From contig NZ_JAANBD010000015.1 of NCBI RefSeq assembly GCF_011089885.1, positions 124,001 through 188,000 of the forward strand: a stretch of 64,000 nucleotides of DNA, in the 5' to 3' direction. This DNA is from Thioalkalivibrio sp. XN279 (GTDB lineage Bacteria; Pseudomonadota; Gammaproteobacteria; Steroidobacterales; XN24). The position numbers were made by a program, and so were the translations under genes. This document shows positions 45,760 through 54,412 of the stretch, piece by piece (position 1 is the first letter of the stretch; each line of letters begins with the position of its first letter). The notes below the pieces were generated by a model. The model searched no databases. It was given only the letters and a program-made list of their open reading frames with translations, and was not told the origin of the DNA.

Positions 45760-46814
45760 GTCCAGGCCGGCCCCGGCAGGCGGAGCCCGGCGTCCTCGGG
45801 AAATTCCAGTAAGCGGTTGAGCCACTGCATGGCGCCGCCGGCCGCGCCCTTGACCAGGTTGTCGATGGCCGACATCACCACGAAGGCTTCGCCCGCGACC
45901 GCGACCGAGAGCCGCGCGCGGTTGGAGCCGGCGACGTCCTTGATGCGCGGCGGCGTGTCGACGACCTCGACGAAATGCGAGCGGGCATAGGCCTCGGCCA
46001 GCGCTGCACGCAAGGTCGCGGTATCGGCCGGTGCGGCGAGGCGGCCGTGAATGGTGGCGTGAATGCCGCGCGCCCACGGCCCGGAATGGGGCACGAAGTG
46101 CACCTGGCAGGGCCGCGCCGCCTCGGCGGCGAGTTGCTCGATCTCGGGCCGGTGGCGGTGGGTCAGCGGCTGGTAGGCAAACATGTTGGCGTGACGCACG
46201 GGATGGTGCGTGCCCTCGCCGAGCTTGCGGCCGGCGCCGGTGCTGCCGGTCACGGCGGAGACGAAGAACTCGGGCTCGGCCAGGCCGGCGCGCAGCAACG
46301 GGACGATGCCAAGCAGCACCGAGGTGACGAAGCAGCCCGGGTGCCCGACGTGCGCCGCCGGCGTGCCGTCGAGATGCTCCGGCAATGCCGAGGCGAATTC
46401 CGCCAGCCGTTCCGGGCAGGCGTGCGGATGGCCGTAGACGCGCGCATAGGCCGCGGGATCGCGGAAGCGGAAGTCGGCGGAGGCATCCACCACCGTCAGC
46501 GTGACCCCGGACGCGGCGGCGACGTTCAGCAGCGCATCCACGCGCCCGGCCGCAGCCCCGTGCGGCGCGGCGCAGAACAGGGCGCGCACGCGGCCGTCGC
46601 GGACGGCCTCCTCGAGCCCGGCCTCGTCACAGAACCTGGCTGCGCCGAAGACCCCGGCGAGATTGGGGAAGGTTGCCGCGACCGGCTTGCCGGCCTGGCT
46701 TTCCGAGGAGATCGCCGCCAGCGCCAGCTGCGGATGTCCAGCCAGCAGGCGCAGGAACTCGCCGGCGACGTAGCCGGTGCCGCCGAGCACGGCAACGGGA
46801 TAAGGCCTGCTCAC
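45756..46814 (-). CDS. argC: N-acetyl-gamma-glutamyl-phosphate reductase
   Basis: 352 residues. The NADP-binding start is VAVLGGTGYVAGEFLRLL. The active cysteine is in GHPGCFVTSVLLGIVPL, and HRHRPEIEQ and the C-terminal AGGAMQWLNRLLEF are family features. The length and the VDASADFRF segment match the type I enzyme. The GTG start overlaps the stop of the P-loop gene (GTGA). Confidence 0.94.
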   Translation of the reverse strand: MSRPYPVAVLGGTGYVAGEFLRLLAGHPQLALAAISSESQAGKPVAATFPNLAGVFGAARFCDEAGLEEAVRDGRVRALFCAAPHGAAAGRVDALLNVAAASGVTLTVVDASADFRFRDPAAYARVYGHPHACPERLAEFASALPEHLDGTPAAHVGHPGCFVTSVLLGIVPLLRAGLAEPEFFVSAVTGSTGAGRKLGEGTHHPVRHANMFAYQPLTHRHRPEIEQLAAEAARPCQVHFVPHSGPWARGIHATIHGRLAAPADTATLRAALAEAYARSHFVEVVDTPPRIKDVAGSNRARLSVAVAGEAFVVMSAIDNLVKGAAGGAMQWLNRLLEFPEDAGLRLPGPAWT

Positions 46815-47872
46815 GAACCGGCCTCCGGCCCGAACAGCACGCCGCGCAGGTGCTCGCCGAGCTCCGCTTCCTGGGTGAGGGCATTGAAGGCGGCCACGCC
46901 CATCTGCTCGCGGATGATCTTCACGCCCACCTCGTTGTCCGTGGAACGGCCAGTGACCATGGCCGGCTCGATGTCGAAGCGCTCGCGCAGCAGGTGTACG
47001 CCGCCGAAGGCACCGACCGGGTCGTTGGCGCACAGGATCACGGCCGACACCGCCTTGCGCACTTCCGGGTCCTTGAGGATGGCTTCCACGCCGTAGGCGC
47101 CGAGGATGCCGTCGCCGAGCTCGAACACGATCACGTCCGGGCGCGTCTCCGCCATGCGGTTGAGCATGGTGCGGGTCAGGCGCGGGCCGTTGGCCGGGCC
47201 GGTGGTGACGATGCCGAAGTCGGTGAAGATGGCGGTGGCGCGCGCGCCGGCGTCCTCCATGGCGAGAATGTCACGCCGGAGCGACACGCCGGTGGCCTTG
47301 AAGGCGGCGACGCGGTAGCCGTAGTGCGAGAAGCGGCTGATGATGGCGGCGGCTGCCGCGGTCTTGCCGGCGTCCATGCAGGTGCCGGCCAGCGCCACGA
47401 CGGGAATGCCGCGCATGTCCACGCTCGGGTCCTCCGGCAGCTTGATGCTGCCGACCCGCGCCGGCGTGCCGATACGCTCGCCCAGGTAAGGGAAGTGCAG
47501 CACCGTGCCGAGCACGCGGCACTCGAAAGGCTGGCCGCGGTCGCGGTTCACCGAGTCGCAGATACCCATCACGCCGCCGAGATTGAGCAGGTTGATGGTG
47601 TCGCCCGGCGCCAGCTTCTTGGGGATGTGGCCGGAGTAGCCGAACAGCGCATGGCGGTGGCCCAGGGCGCCGACCACGATGTCGCCGCGCTTGACCTGGG
47701 CCATGCGGCCTGAGGTCAGCTCGATGGTGTTGTATGTGGACTTGTTGGACAGCACCTCGACGGCGATGACCACGCCTTCCTCGCAGGGAATTTCCGGCGA
47801 GATCCGCACCTCGCGGCCGAGGCGGCAGCTCTGCGCCACCGAGGCGACCTTGTCGACTACCAGTGGACGCAT
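46811..47872 (-). CDS. P-loop protein of the arginine cluster (DUF1611/dethiobiotin-synthetase-like)
   Basis: 353 residues. An N-terminal beta-rich domain (about 1-150) includes GRMAQVKRGDIVVGALGHRHALFGYSG. The second half is a SIMIBI-type P-loop domain with Walker A VALAGTCMDAGKTAAAAAI (about 160-180), like dethiobiotin synthetase, MobB and the DUF1611 C-terminus; VIVFELGDGILGAYG may hold the acidic switch. It sits between argG (4 bp) and argC (GTGA overlap), so a role tied to arginine is likely but unknown. It could be an ATP-dependent ligase or a regulatory NTPase; it is not a known arg gene. Confidence 0.72.
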   Translation of the reverse strand: MRPLVVDKVASVAQSCRLGREVRISPEIPCEEGVVIAVEVLSNKSTYNTIELTSGRMAQVKRGDIVVGALGHRHALFGYSGHIPKKLAPGDTINLLNLGGVMGICDSVNRDRGQPFECRVLGTVLHFPYLGERIGTPARVGSIKLPEDPSVDMRGIPVVALAGTCMDAGKTAAAAAIISRFSHYGYRVAAFKATGVSLRRDILAMEDAGARATAIFTDFGIVTTGPANGPRLTRTMLNRMAETRPDVIVFELGDGILGAYGVEAILKDPEVRKAVSAVILCANDPVGAFGGVHLLRERFDIEPAMVTGRSTDNEVGVKIIREQMGVAAFNALTQEAELGEHLRGVLFGPEAGS

Positions 47873-47875
47873 GGC

Positions 47876-49087
47876 TCAGCCCCCCGCCCGCGTGTGCAGC
47901 ATGCCCGCCAGCGCCTTCATGCGCGCCAGTCCCAGCGCGTCGGCGGCGCTCCACTCGCCGGCCGATTCACCGTACTTGCCCTTGGTGGCGGCGAGCAGGG
48001 AATGCGGCGAGCTCACGCCCTCGACGAACAGGCAGCCCGGGCGGAACAGCAGCTTCACCTCGCCAGTGACGCGCGCCTGCGAAGAGGACAGCAGGGCCTC
48101 GATGTCCCGCGCCGCGGGCTCGAGGTGCTGGCCCTCGTGCACCAGGTCGCCGTAGATGAGGCCGAGTGGCTCCTTCACCTTGAGCTGCGTGCCGGTGAGG
48201 GTGAGCTTCTCCAGCTCGCGGTGCGCAACCAGGATGGTCTCCGCGGCGGGCGCTTCGAAGGCCACGCGGCCCTTGGAGCCGAGGATGGTTTCGCCGAGGT
48301 GAATGCCGCGGCCGATGCCGTAGGGACCAGCCAGCGCCTCGAGCTTCTCGATCAACGCCACCGCGTCCATGGTCTCGCCGTCCAGCGACGTCGGCACGCC
48401 CTGCGTGAAGCCAAGCGTGTGCCGCGCAGGTTCCTGCGGCTGCACGAAGGCGCCCGCGGTCACCACCCAGGCGCTCTCCGGGATGGACGCCAGCGAGTCC
48501 AAGGTCTCCTTGCCGCCGATGGTGGTGCCCCACAGGCCGCGGTTGATGGAGTAGGCGCCGCCGCCCGGGGGCACGGGCAGGCCGCGCTCCTCGAGCCAGG
48601 CCACCTGTGCCGCCCGCTGCCAGTCATGATCGCGCACCGGCGCCAGCACCTCGAGGCCCGGGCGCAGCGTGCGCAGCGCCACTTCGAAGCGGACCTGGTC
48701 GTTGCCGGCCGCGGTGCTGCCGTGGGCCACGGTGTCGCTGCCCAGCGCCACCGCCTGCTCCGCCACCATGCGCGCCTGCAGGCCGCGCTCGGCGCCCACG
48801 CACAGCGGGTAGAGCTGGCCCTTGCGCACGTTGCCGAACACCAGGAACTTCAGCACGGTGTCGAAGAAGGCGTGCTTCGCGTCGACCGTGATGTGGCGCT
48901 CCGCGCCCAGCGCCAGCGCGCGCTGTTCCAGCGCCGCGGTATCGACGTCTCCGCCGGTGTCGACGGTGACCGTGATGACCGGGCGGTGCAGCGTCTCCTT
49001 CAGCCAGGCGACGCAGAAGGACGTGTCGAGGCCGCCGGAGAAAGCGAGCAGGATCGGGCTTCCGCCCATGGGGGAAGAGGCAGTCAT
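47876..49087 (-). CDS. argG: Argininosuccinate synthase
   Basis: 403 residues. The PP-loop is LLAFSGGLDTSFCVAWL; AHGSTAAGNDQVRFE, INRGLWG and TQGVPTSLDGE follow as in the family. It condenses citrulline and aspartate with ATP. It begins 7 bp after the argR stop and ends 4 bp before the P-loop gene. The IGRG/ETILGSKGR segment is a little shorter than in E. coli ArgG, typical of the other ArgG subgroup. Confidence 0.94.
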   Translation of the reverse strand: MTASSPMGGSPILLAFSGGLDTSFCVAWLKETLHRPVITVTVDTGGDVDTAALEQRALALGAERHITVDAKHAFFDTVLKFLVFGNVRKGQLYPLCVGAERGLQARMVAEQAVALGSDTVAHGSTAAGNDQVRFEVALRTLRPGLEVLAPVRDHDWQRAAQVAWLEERGLPVPPGGGAYSINRGLWGTTIGGKETLDSLASIPESAWVVTAGAFVQPQEPARHTLGFTQGVPTSLDGETMDAVALIEKLEALAGPYGIGRGIHLGETILGSKGRVAFEAPAAETILVAHRELEKLTLTGTQLKVKEPLGLIYGDLVHEGQHLEPAARDIEALLSSSQARVTGEVKLLFRPGCLFVEGVSSPHSLLAATKGKYGESAGEWSAADALGLARMKALAGMLHTRAGG

Positions 49088-49093
49088 GTTTTC

Positions 49094-49546
49094 TTACCTT
49101 GGGAAGATCCGGGTGAGGCGCGCCAGCAGGGTCTGCTGGCCGCGGGCTGAAGCGGTGGCGACGAAGATTGTATCGTCTCCGGAGATCGTGCCCGCCACTT
49201 CATTCCAGCCGGCGCGATCGATGGCGACGGCGACACTCTGCGCGGCGCCGATGGAAGTGCGAACCACGGTCAGGTGCGGGCCCGCCGCGGACCAGCCGGT
49301 GACGAAGCCGGTCAGGGCGCCGAAATCGGTGGCCGGGCCGCCGATGTTCTGCGGCGCAAGGTAGCGTTCGCCGACCTTGGCGACGCCGAGGTCACGCAGG
49401 TCGCGGCTGACGCTCGACTGCGTCGCGGGGAATCCGCGCACGGCGAGCAGCTCCACCAGCTCCGACTGGCGGGTGATGCGTTGCTGGCGCAGGAGGTCAA
49501 GGATGACTTCCCGGCGCTCGTTCTGCTGGGTGTTGACGGCAGGCAT
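49094..49546 (-). CDS. argR: Arginine repressor ArgR
   Basis: 150 residues, normal length. The winged-helix DNA-binding domain is LDLLRQQRITRQSELVELLAVRGFPATQSSVSRDLRDLGVAKV; the C-terminal arginine-binding trimerisation domain contains GAAQSVAVAIDRAGWNEVAGTISGDDTIFVA with the GDDT arginine pocket. It heads the arg operon and is preceded by a sigma-70 promoter overlapped by two palindromes, so it most likely represses itself and the entire cluster when arginine is abundant. Confidence 0.94.
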   Translation of the reverse strand: MPAVNTQQNERREVILDLLRQQRITRQSELVELLAVRGFPATQSSVSRDLRDLGVAKVGERYLAPQNIGGPATDFGALTGFVTGWSAAGPHLTVVRTSIGAAQSVAVAIDRAGWNEVAGTISGDDTIFVATASARGQQTLLARLTRIFPR

Positions 49547-49572
49547 GGGGGTGAAATCACGTGCGGATAAAT

Positions 49573-49610
49573 ATGCGCATGATTAGAAGTTAATGCGCAT
49601 GCGATGTCAA
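49573..49610 (-). promoter_or_regulatory. argR-argG operon promoter with paired ATGCGCAT operator sites
   Basis: On the minus strand a consensus -35 TTGACA (49605-49610) is spaced 17 bp from TCTAAT (49582-49587). Two identical palindromes ATGCGCAT lie at 49573-49580 (at the expected start site) and 49593-49600 (between -10 and -35), 20 bp apart. Their position fits autorepression; the sequence differs from the E. coli ARG box. Confidence 0.78.
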
Positions 49611-49708
49611 GCCCGCCGGCGCCGGTTTTGTCGCGCTCGTCGCATTTACGCCGCGGGCGGTAAACTGCCGCCTCCATTCCGACTGATATGCAACGGAGCC
49701 CGCCGCCC

Positions 49709-50380
49709 ATGAGCCTGAAGCTGCAAACTGTCGAGCGCGAGACCGGGCCGGAACCGACCACCAGCGTGATCTGGCTGCACGGCCTGGGCGCCGACGGTTA
49801 CGACTTCGACCCCATCGTGCCCGCGCTGCGCATCGCCGGCGGCCCCGAGACGCGCTACGTGTTTCCGCATGCGCCGATTCGCCCGGTGACCATCAACGGC
49901 GGCATGGAAATGCGCGCCTGGTACGACATCATCGCCATCCAGCGCGGCGCGCAGGAGGACACCGGGGGCATCCGCGAGAGCGCCGAGGCGGTGAGCGCGC
50001 TGATCGCGCGCGAGGCCGAGCGCGGCATCCCGCCCGAGCGCGTGGTGCTGGCCGGCTTCTCCCAGGGCGGCGCCATCGCATTGCATGCCGGCCTGCGTTA
50101 CCCGCAGCAGCTCGCCGGCATCATCGGCCTGTCCACCTACCTGCCGCTCAAGGCGGCCGGTGGCGAGTTCCACGCAGCCAACCGCCAGACCCCGCTGTTC
50201 ATGGCGCACGGCACGATGGACCCGGTCGTCCCGGCCTTCCTTGGCGAGGAGAGCGCCGAGCTGCTCACGCAGGCCGGCTACCCGGTGGAGTACAGGAGCT
50301 ACGTGATGCCGCACTCGGTGTGCCCGGAGGAGGTCGAGGACATCCGCAACTGGCTGCGCCAGCGCTTCGCCGCGGCCTGA
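49709..50380 (+). CDS. Carboxylesterase/phospholipase (alpha/beta hydrolase, EstB type)
   Basis: 223 residues. It has WLHGLGADGYDF (oxyanion loop), the nucleophile elbow GFSQGGA, the acid in AHGTMDPVVP and the histidine in MPHSVCPEE, a complete triad. The length and PIRPVTINGGMEMRAWYDI segment match the small bacterial carboxylesterase/lysophospholipase family. The ATG at 49709 gives MSLKLQT. Hairpin copy B follows 40 bp after the stop. Confidence 0.93.
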   Translation: MSLKLQTVERETGPEPTTSVIWLHGLGADGYDFDPIVPALRIAGGPETRYVFPHAPIRPVTINGGMEMRAWYDIIAIQRGAQEDTGGIRESAEAVSALIAREAERGIPPERVVLAGFSQGGAIALHAGLRYPQQLAGIIGLSTYLPLKAAGGEFHAANRQTPLFMAHGTMDPVVPAFLGEESAELLTQAGYPVEYRSYVMPHSVCPEEVEDIRNWLRQRFAAA

Positions 50381-50420
50381 CCCCGGCCGCACCGGGACCC
50401 TTCGCCTCCAAGACCTGAAC

Positions 50421-50499
50421 GCGGGGCCGGGCCGTGCAAGGCGCCCTTCGTTCGGAAATCTTTATCTCATTCAGTGCGCCTTGCACGTCCCGCCCCCGC
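50421..50499 (+). repeat. Conserved-loop hairpin, copy B
   Basis: 79 nt in an 11-1-12-31-12-1-11 layout. Foot GCGGGGCCGGG (50421-50431) pairs with CCCGCCCCCGC (50489-50499, one mismatch). Inner stem CGTGCAAGGCGC (50433-50444) pairs perfectly with 50476-50487. The 31-nt loop (50445-50475) is nearly identical to that of copy A. Paired head to head with copy C. Confidence 0.92.
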
Positions 50500-50694
50500 T
50501 GCCGTGTCGCAGGCGCGAGGCCCTGGTGGGGCACTGGGGCTTCGGCGGCGGCGCCGACGCGTCCGCGCGCCGCTCAGTAAGCTCGCGGTCGGCTACGTGG
50601 CTGCCCGAGTTCCGAATCCGGCCGACACCGCGAAGGCCGGCTTCGCCCCCGGAGGCGCCGTGCGCCACCGAAACCCGCCCCCTGCAACCAAGCA
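50500..50694. other. Non-coding spacer between hairpins B and C
   Basis: 195 bp of GC-rich sequence without a supportable gene or promoter. It is bounded on both sides by inward-facing hairpins. Similarity to the spacer between copies D and E is at most weak by eye. Confidence 0.6.
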
Positions 50695-50773
50695 GCGGGG
50701 CCGGGACGTGGAACGCTCACTGAGCGAGATAAAGATTTCCGAGTGAAGGGAGCGTTCCACGGCGCGGCCCCGC
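50695..50773 (-). repeat. Conserved-loop hairpin, copy C
   Basis: 79 nt, same layout as copy B on the opposite strand. Foot GCGGGGCCGGG (50695-50705) pairs with 50763-50773 (one mismatch). Inner stem CGTGGAACGCTC (50707-50718) pairs perfectly with 50750-50761 and has no similarity to the copy B stem. The 31-nt loop (50719-50749) is the reverse complement of the A/B loop with few changes. It begins 3 nt after the S9 peptidase stop codon. Confidence 0.92.
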
Positions 50774-50775
50774 GG

Positions 50776-52698
50776 TCAGTGCAGGGCGGCGCCGCCGAGA
50801 TCGAGCGCCGGCACGTCGCCGGCCGGCGTGACGCCGAGCACCCGGCAGTAGAACGCCAGCTCGGCCTCGAGCGCGGCCCTGATGTTCTCGGCGCGGCGGA
50901 AACCGTGTCCTTCCTCGGGGAACTCGAGATAGGCGGTCGGAATGCCGCGCTCGCGCAGCGCGGCGTGCATGCTGCGGCTCTGCTCGGGCGGCACGACCTT
51001 GTCTTCGCCGCCCTGGAAGAAGATCACCGGGCAGCGGATCCGGTCGGCGTGCTTCAGCGGCGACCGTGCGTCGAGCAGCCGTTGCGTGGCCGGGTCCGAG
51101 GGATCACCGATGAGCCAGCGATCGTACTGTGACTCGAACTTGTGCGTGGTGCCGAACAGCGCGCCCACGTCGCCGATGCCGTAGTAGCTGGCGCCGGCGC
51201 GAAAGGCGTCGGTGAAGGCCAGGGCGCAGAGCACGCTGTAGCCGCCGGCGCTGCCGCCGCTGATGAAGGCGGCCTCAGGATCCGCGAGGCCCTGTTGCGC
51301 CAGGAAGCGCACGCCGGCGACACAGTCCTGCACATCCGCCTCGCCCCAGCGCCCGTAGAGGCTTTCGCGGTACTCGCGGCCGAAGCCGGTGCTGCCGCGG
51401 TAGTTCACGTCGAGCACGGCGAAGCCGCGCGTGGTCCAGAACTGGATCTTCGCGTCGAAGGCCGGCGAGGTGGCGCCGGTCGGGCCGCCATGGCATTTCA
51501 CGATCACCGGCGGCGTGGTGCCGGCGGGCGCGACGTGCAGCGGGTTGCAGGGCGGGTAGTAGAACGCATGCGCCGTGGCGCCGTCGCCGGTGGGGAAGCT
51601 CAGCGCGCGCGGGTGCGAGATCCACTCTTCCTTGAGCGGCAGCGGGCCGGTGTCTGCGACCAGGCGCGGCCGCATGTTGGGCGCGTCCAGCAGGTACACG
51701 CCCATGGCGCGGTCGGGCCCGCCGGCCAGGACCACCGCCTCGCGGCCGTCGGTGGCGAAATGATCGATGGCTTCGAGCCGCCAGCGTTCGCGGGAGGGCA
51801 GCCCGGGGCCGAAGTGCCACAGTTCCCAGCTGCCGTCGCGGCTCATGGCGCCCATCATCCCGCCCGAGATCTCGCCCCAGGTGGACTGGCCGAACACCCA
51901 TTGCGGCATCCCGCCCTCGGAGTCCATCGTGGTGAAGCGCTCCGTATGACGCCCGTCCCACGCGTAGTGGTTCCACCAGCCGTCGGGATCGGCGACATAG
52001 CCGAGGCGTCCGTCGCGCAGCCACTCCGGCTGGAACACGGAGACACGCTCGCCGCCGGCGACTTTGCGCGAGTCCGCCGGTCGCCCGTCGGCATCGAGGC
52101 GAGCCATCCACAAGGTGGTGCCGTCCCAGGGCAGGCGCGGATGGTCCCAGGAGAGCCAGGCGAGGCGCTCGCCGTCCGCGTCGAGGCGCAGCGAGGCATA
52201 GAAATCGTGGCCCTCGAGGAGGGTGGTGATGGTGCCGTCGTCGCTGATGGCCACCACGCTGGCGCGCGGCTCGCCCGGGGTGCCGTGATCTTCACAGACA
52301 GCCAGCAGGCGCCGCCGCCGGGGGTCGCGCCTGAGATCCGCATAGCGGCGCTGGTCGGCGGGCGTGAGTTGCCGTATGTCGCCCCCGGCATCGCGATGCC
52401 AGATCGCCTGGTCGGCGTCGTTGACGAACCAGGCCTCGGCCCCGAGCACGCAGTAAGCCCCGCCGCCGTATTCGTGCGCGCGGCTGCGCACGTTGAACGG
52501 CGCCGGCGTCAGCTCGCTGCGCCGCCTGTGCAGGTCCTGCATGAGGACGGTGCGGCCGCCCTCGGCGGGACGCTGCTCCAGCCAGCAGACCTGGTCGCCC
52601 TTGCGCCAGGGCTGCTGCAGCTTGACCCCGGCCCGGGCGACTTCGGCGGCGGACAGCGGCGATGACCAGCTGCCGCAGGGCGCTTCTCTCGGTTGCAT
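50776..52698 (-). CDS. S9-family prolyl oligopeptidase-like peptidase
   Basis: 640 residues. An N-terminal beta-propeller region (about 1-370) carries repeated W/D-rich blades; the C-terminal alpha/beta hydrolase has nucleophile SGGSAGGYSVL, acid region GGEDKVVPPEQ and histidine EEGHGFRRAEN, a full S9C-type triad. No signal peptide is seen, so it is cytoplasmic. It starts 1 nt after the TANGO2-like stop. Its own stop abuts hairpin copy C. Confidence 0.93.
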   Translation of the reverse strand: MQPREAPCGSWSSPLSAAEVARAGVKLQQPWRKGDQVCWLEQRPAEGGRTVLMQDLHRRRSELTPAPFNVRSRAHEYGGGAYCVLGAEAWFVNDADQAIWHRDAGGDIRQLTPADQRRYADLRRDPRRRRLLAVCEDHGTPGEPRASVVAISDDGTITTLLEGHDFYASLRLDADGERLAWLSWDHPRLPWDGTTLWMARLDADGRPADSRKVAGGERVSVFQPEWLRDGRLGYVADPDGWWNHYAWDGRHTERFTTMDSEGGMPQWVFGQSTWGEISGGMMGAMSRDGSWELWHFGPGLPSRERWRLEAIDHFATDGREAVVLAGGPDRAMGVYLLDAPNMRPRLVADTGPLPLKEEWISHPRALSFPTGDGATAHAFYYPPCNPLHVAPAGTTPPVIVKCHGGPTGATSPAFDAKIQFWTTRGFAVLDVNYRGSTGFGREYRESLYGRWGEADVQDCVAGVRFLAQQGLADPEAAFISGGSAGGYSVLCALAFTDAFRAGASYYGIGDVGALFGTTHKFESQYDRWLIGDPSDPATQRLLDARSPLKHADRIRCPVIFFQGGEDKVVPPEQSRSMHAALRERGIPTAYLEFPEEGHGFRRAENIRAALEAELAFYCRVLGVTPAGDVPALDLGGAALH

Positions 52699-52699
52699 G

Positions 52700-53461
52700 T
52701 CAGGACTCCGGGACAAATTCGAAACTGCGCTCGTCGACGGCTGCGCCGGCGGCATCGAAGCTGCGCTCGGTCAGCTCCATGGCGCTGCCCCGCGTGAGCC
52801 GCAGCACAGTGGAGCAGCGCGTGCCGTAGCGCGGGTCGGTGATGAAAGGTGCTGACAACAGGCGCTCCCACTCTGGCGGCAGCCCCGTGTCCGGTAGCTC
52901 TGCGTCGGCTGCCGGGACGCGGTCGGCCAGCATGTCCAGCAGGTCGGACGTGTCGGCGCCGGCATCCAGCAGGCCCGCGAAACGCGCGCGTGTGCGAGCA
53001 AGTTTCGGCCAGGGCGTGTCCAGCAGGTGGTTCGACAGGCCATACACCCCGGGTGCCAGCACCTCCGGGCCGCGCCCGCGGTTGGACAGGTAGACCAGTT
53101 CGTCGGGCGCGCCCAGCAGGAGGTTGAAACCGGCGTAGTCCTCGTGGTGCTGCGCGACGTGGCGCGCCCACTCGCGGGGCCCGGCGTCGCCACGCAGGAA
53201 GCCGGTCACGAGTTCGCCGCGCGAGCGCGGGCCGCGTCCCTCGGCCATGGGCTCGCGGTAGTTGGTGACCACGGCGAAGCGGCCGTCGCGGGCCGCGGCC
53301 AGCCAGGTGCCGCCGGCGCGCAGGTCGCGGCCGCCGACGATGCGGCCGCCCTCCCACCAGTCTGCGGGCGCGGCCGGGCGGTCGTGGAACTCGTCGCGGT
53401 TGCCGGCCAGCACCAGCGGTCGGGCGGCGGCGGTCTGCCAGGCGAACACGAGCAGGCACAT
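52700..53461 (-). CDS. NRDE/TANGO2-family protein
   Basis: 253 residues. The N-terminus MCLLVFAW begins with the conserved Met-Cys, and LVLAGNRDEFHDRPA carries the NRDE motif; GGTWLA and VTNYRE follow. An N-terminal nucleophile-hydrolase fold has been proposed for the family; TANGO2 homologues have been linked to haem trafficking. It lies 21 bp after nudC and 1 nt before the S9 peptidase gene. Confidence 0.9.
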   Translation of the reverse strand: MCLLVFAWQTAAARPLVLAGNRDEFHDRPAAPADWWEGGRIVGGRDLRAGGTWLAAARDGRFAVVTNYREPMAEGRGPRSRGELVTGFLRGDAGPREWARHVAQHHEDYAGFNLLLGAPDELVYLSNRGRGPEVLAPGVYGLSNHLLDTPWPKLARTRARFAGLLDAGADTSDLLDMLADRVPAADAELPDTGLPPEWERLLSAPFITDPRYGTRCSTVLRLTRGSAMELTERSFDAAGAAVDERSFEFVPES

Positions 53462-53482
53462 GGGCTCAGCGGGTCCCGGTGT

Positions 53483-54412
53483 TCATGGTTCGGGCCGCGC
53501 GATCCATGGGCCGGCCTGCACTTCCCCGGCGAGCGAGCGTCCCGGCGCGGCGTCGAACCAGTGCTCGATCAGCCGCCAGGCAATGGACACCCGCGGCGGC
53601 AGCAGCACCTCGCCGGCGGCGATGTCGTCGCGGCTGAGCCAGCGCGCGTCTTCCAGCTCGCTGTCGCGCAAGGTGATGCGCTCCGTGGTGGCATGCGCGA
53701 CGAAGCCGAGCATCAGCGAGGAAGGGAAGGGCCAGGGCTGGGAGCTGTGGTATTCGATGCCGCTGACGCGCACCCCGGTCTCCTCGGCGACCTCGCGCGC
53801 CACGGCGTCCTCGAGGCTCTCGCCGGGCTCGACGAAGCCGGCGATGGTCGAGTAGCGGCCCGGCGGCCAGGCCGGCTGGCGGCCGAGCAGGCAGCGCTCG
53901 CCGTCGGCCACCAGCACGATGATGGCGGGGTCGACGCGCGGGAAGTGCTTGGCGCCGCAGCCGCTGCACTTGCGCGCATGGCCGGCCTCGATGCTGTGCG
54001 TGGGTGCGCCGCAACGGCTGCAGTGGCGATGATGCTCGTGCCACGCCAGCATGGCCCGGGCATAGGCCAGCAGGGCGGCGTCGTCGGGCTCGAGCTGTTC
54101 GCCGATGCTGCGGATGTCCTCGAAGCGTCCGAGCGTCTCCGGCGGCTCTTCGCCGGCGAGGGCAAAGGCGAAGCAGGGCACGCCGGTGCGTTCGCCCAGC
54201 AGCACCCAGTCCTGCGGCTCGCCCGCCACGGCTTCGGCGGCGAGGAACAACGGTCGCGGGCTGGCCTCGGCGCTGACCAGCACCTTGCGGCGCCACACCG
54301 CGATCCAGTCGCCGCGACCGCGGGCCGCTGCCAGCCACGCCTCGTCGCGTCGCAGGTGGCCGACGCGGTCGAGCGGCGCAGCGGCGAGGAAGTTGCTGCG
54401 CGCGGCGCTCAT
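53483..54412 (-). CDS. nudC: NAD(H) pyrophosphatase NudC
   Basis: 309 residues. The zinc ribbon [22 protein letters not shown] precedes the Nudix box [23 protein letters not shown], and [14 protein letters not shown] is the NudC SQPWPFPxS signature. It hydrolyses NADH and removes NAD caps from RNA. The ATG overlaps the rraA stop (ATGA), so it is coupled to another RNA-decay factor. Confidence 0.95.
   Translation of the reverse strand: MSAARSNFLAAAPLDRVGHLRRDEAWLAAARGRGDWIAVWRRKVLVSAEASPRPLFLAAEAVAGEPQDWVLLGERTGVPCFAFALAGEEPPETLGRFEDIRSIGEQLEPDDAALLAYARAMLAWHEHHRHCSRCGAPTHSIEAGHARKCSGCGAKHFPRVDPAIIVLVADGERCLLGRQPAWPPGRYSTIAGFVEPGESLEDAVAREVAEETGVRVSGIEYHSSQPWPFPSSLMLGFVAHATTERITLRDSELEDARWLSRDDIAAGEVLLPPRVSIAWRLIEHWFDAAPGRSLAGEVQAGPWIARPEP

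Noticed and set aside
50265-50746. Peptide GALSEIKISERRAP appearing in several frames, suggesting a repeated protein domain
   Set aside because: The repeated peptide is the translation of the conserved hairpin loop in non-coding gaps, in different frames and strands. It is a DNA/RNA repeat, not a protein.
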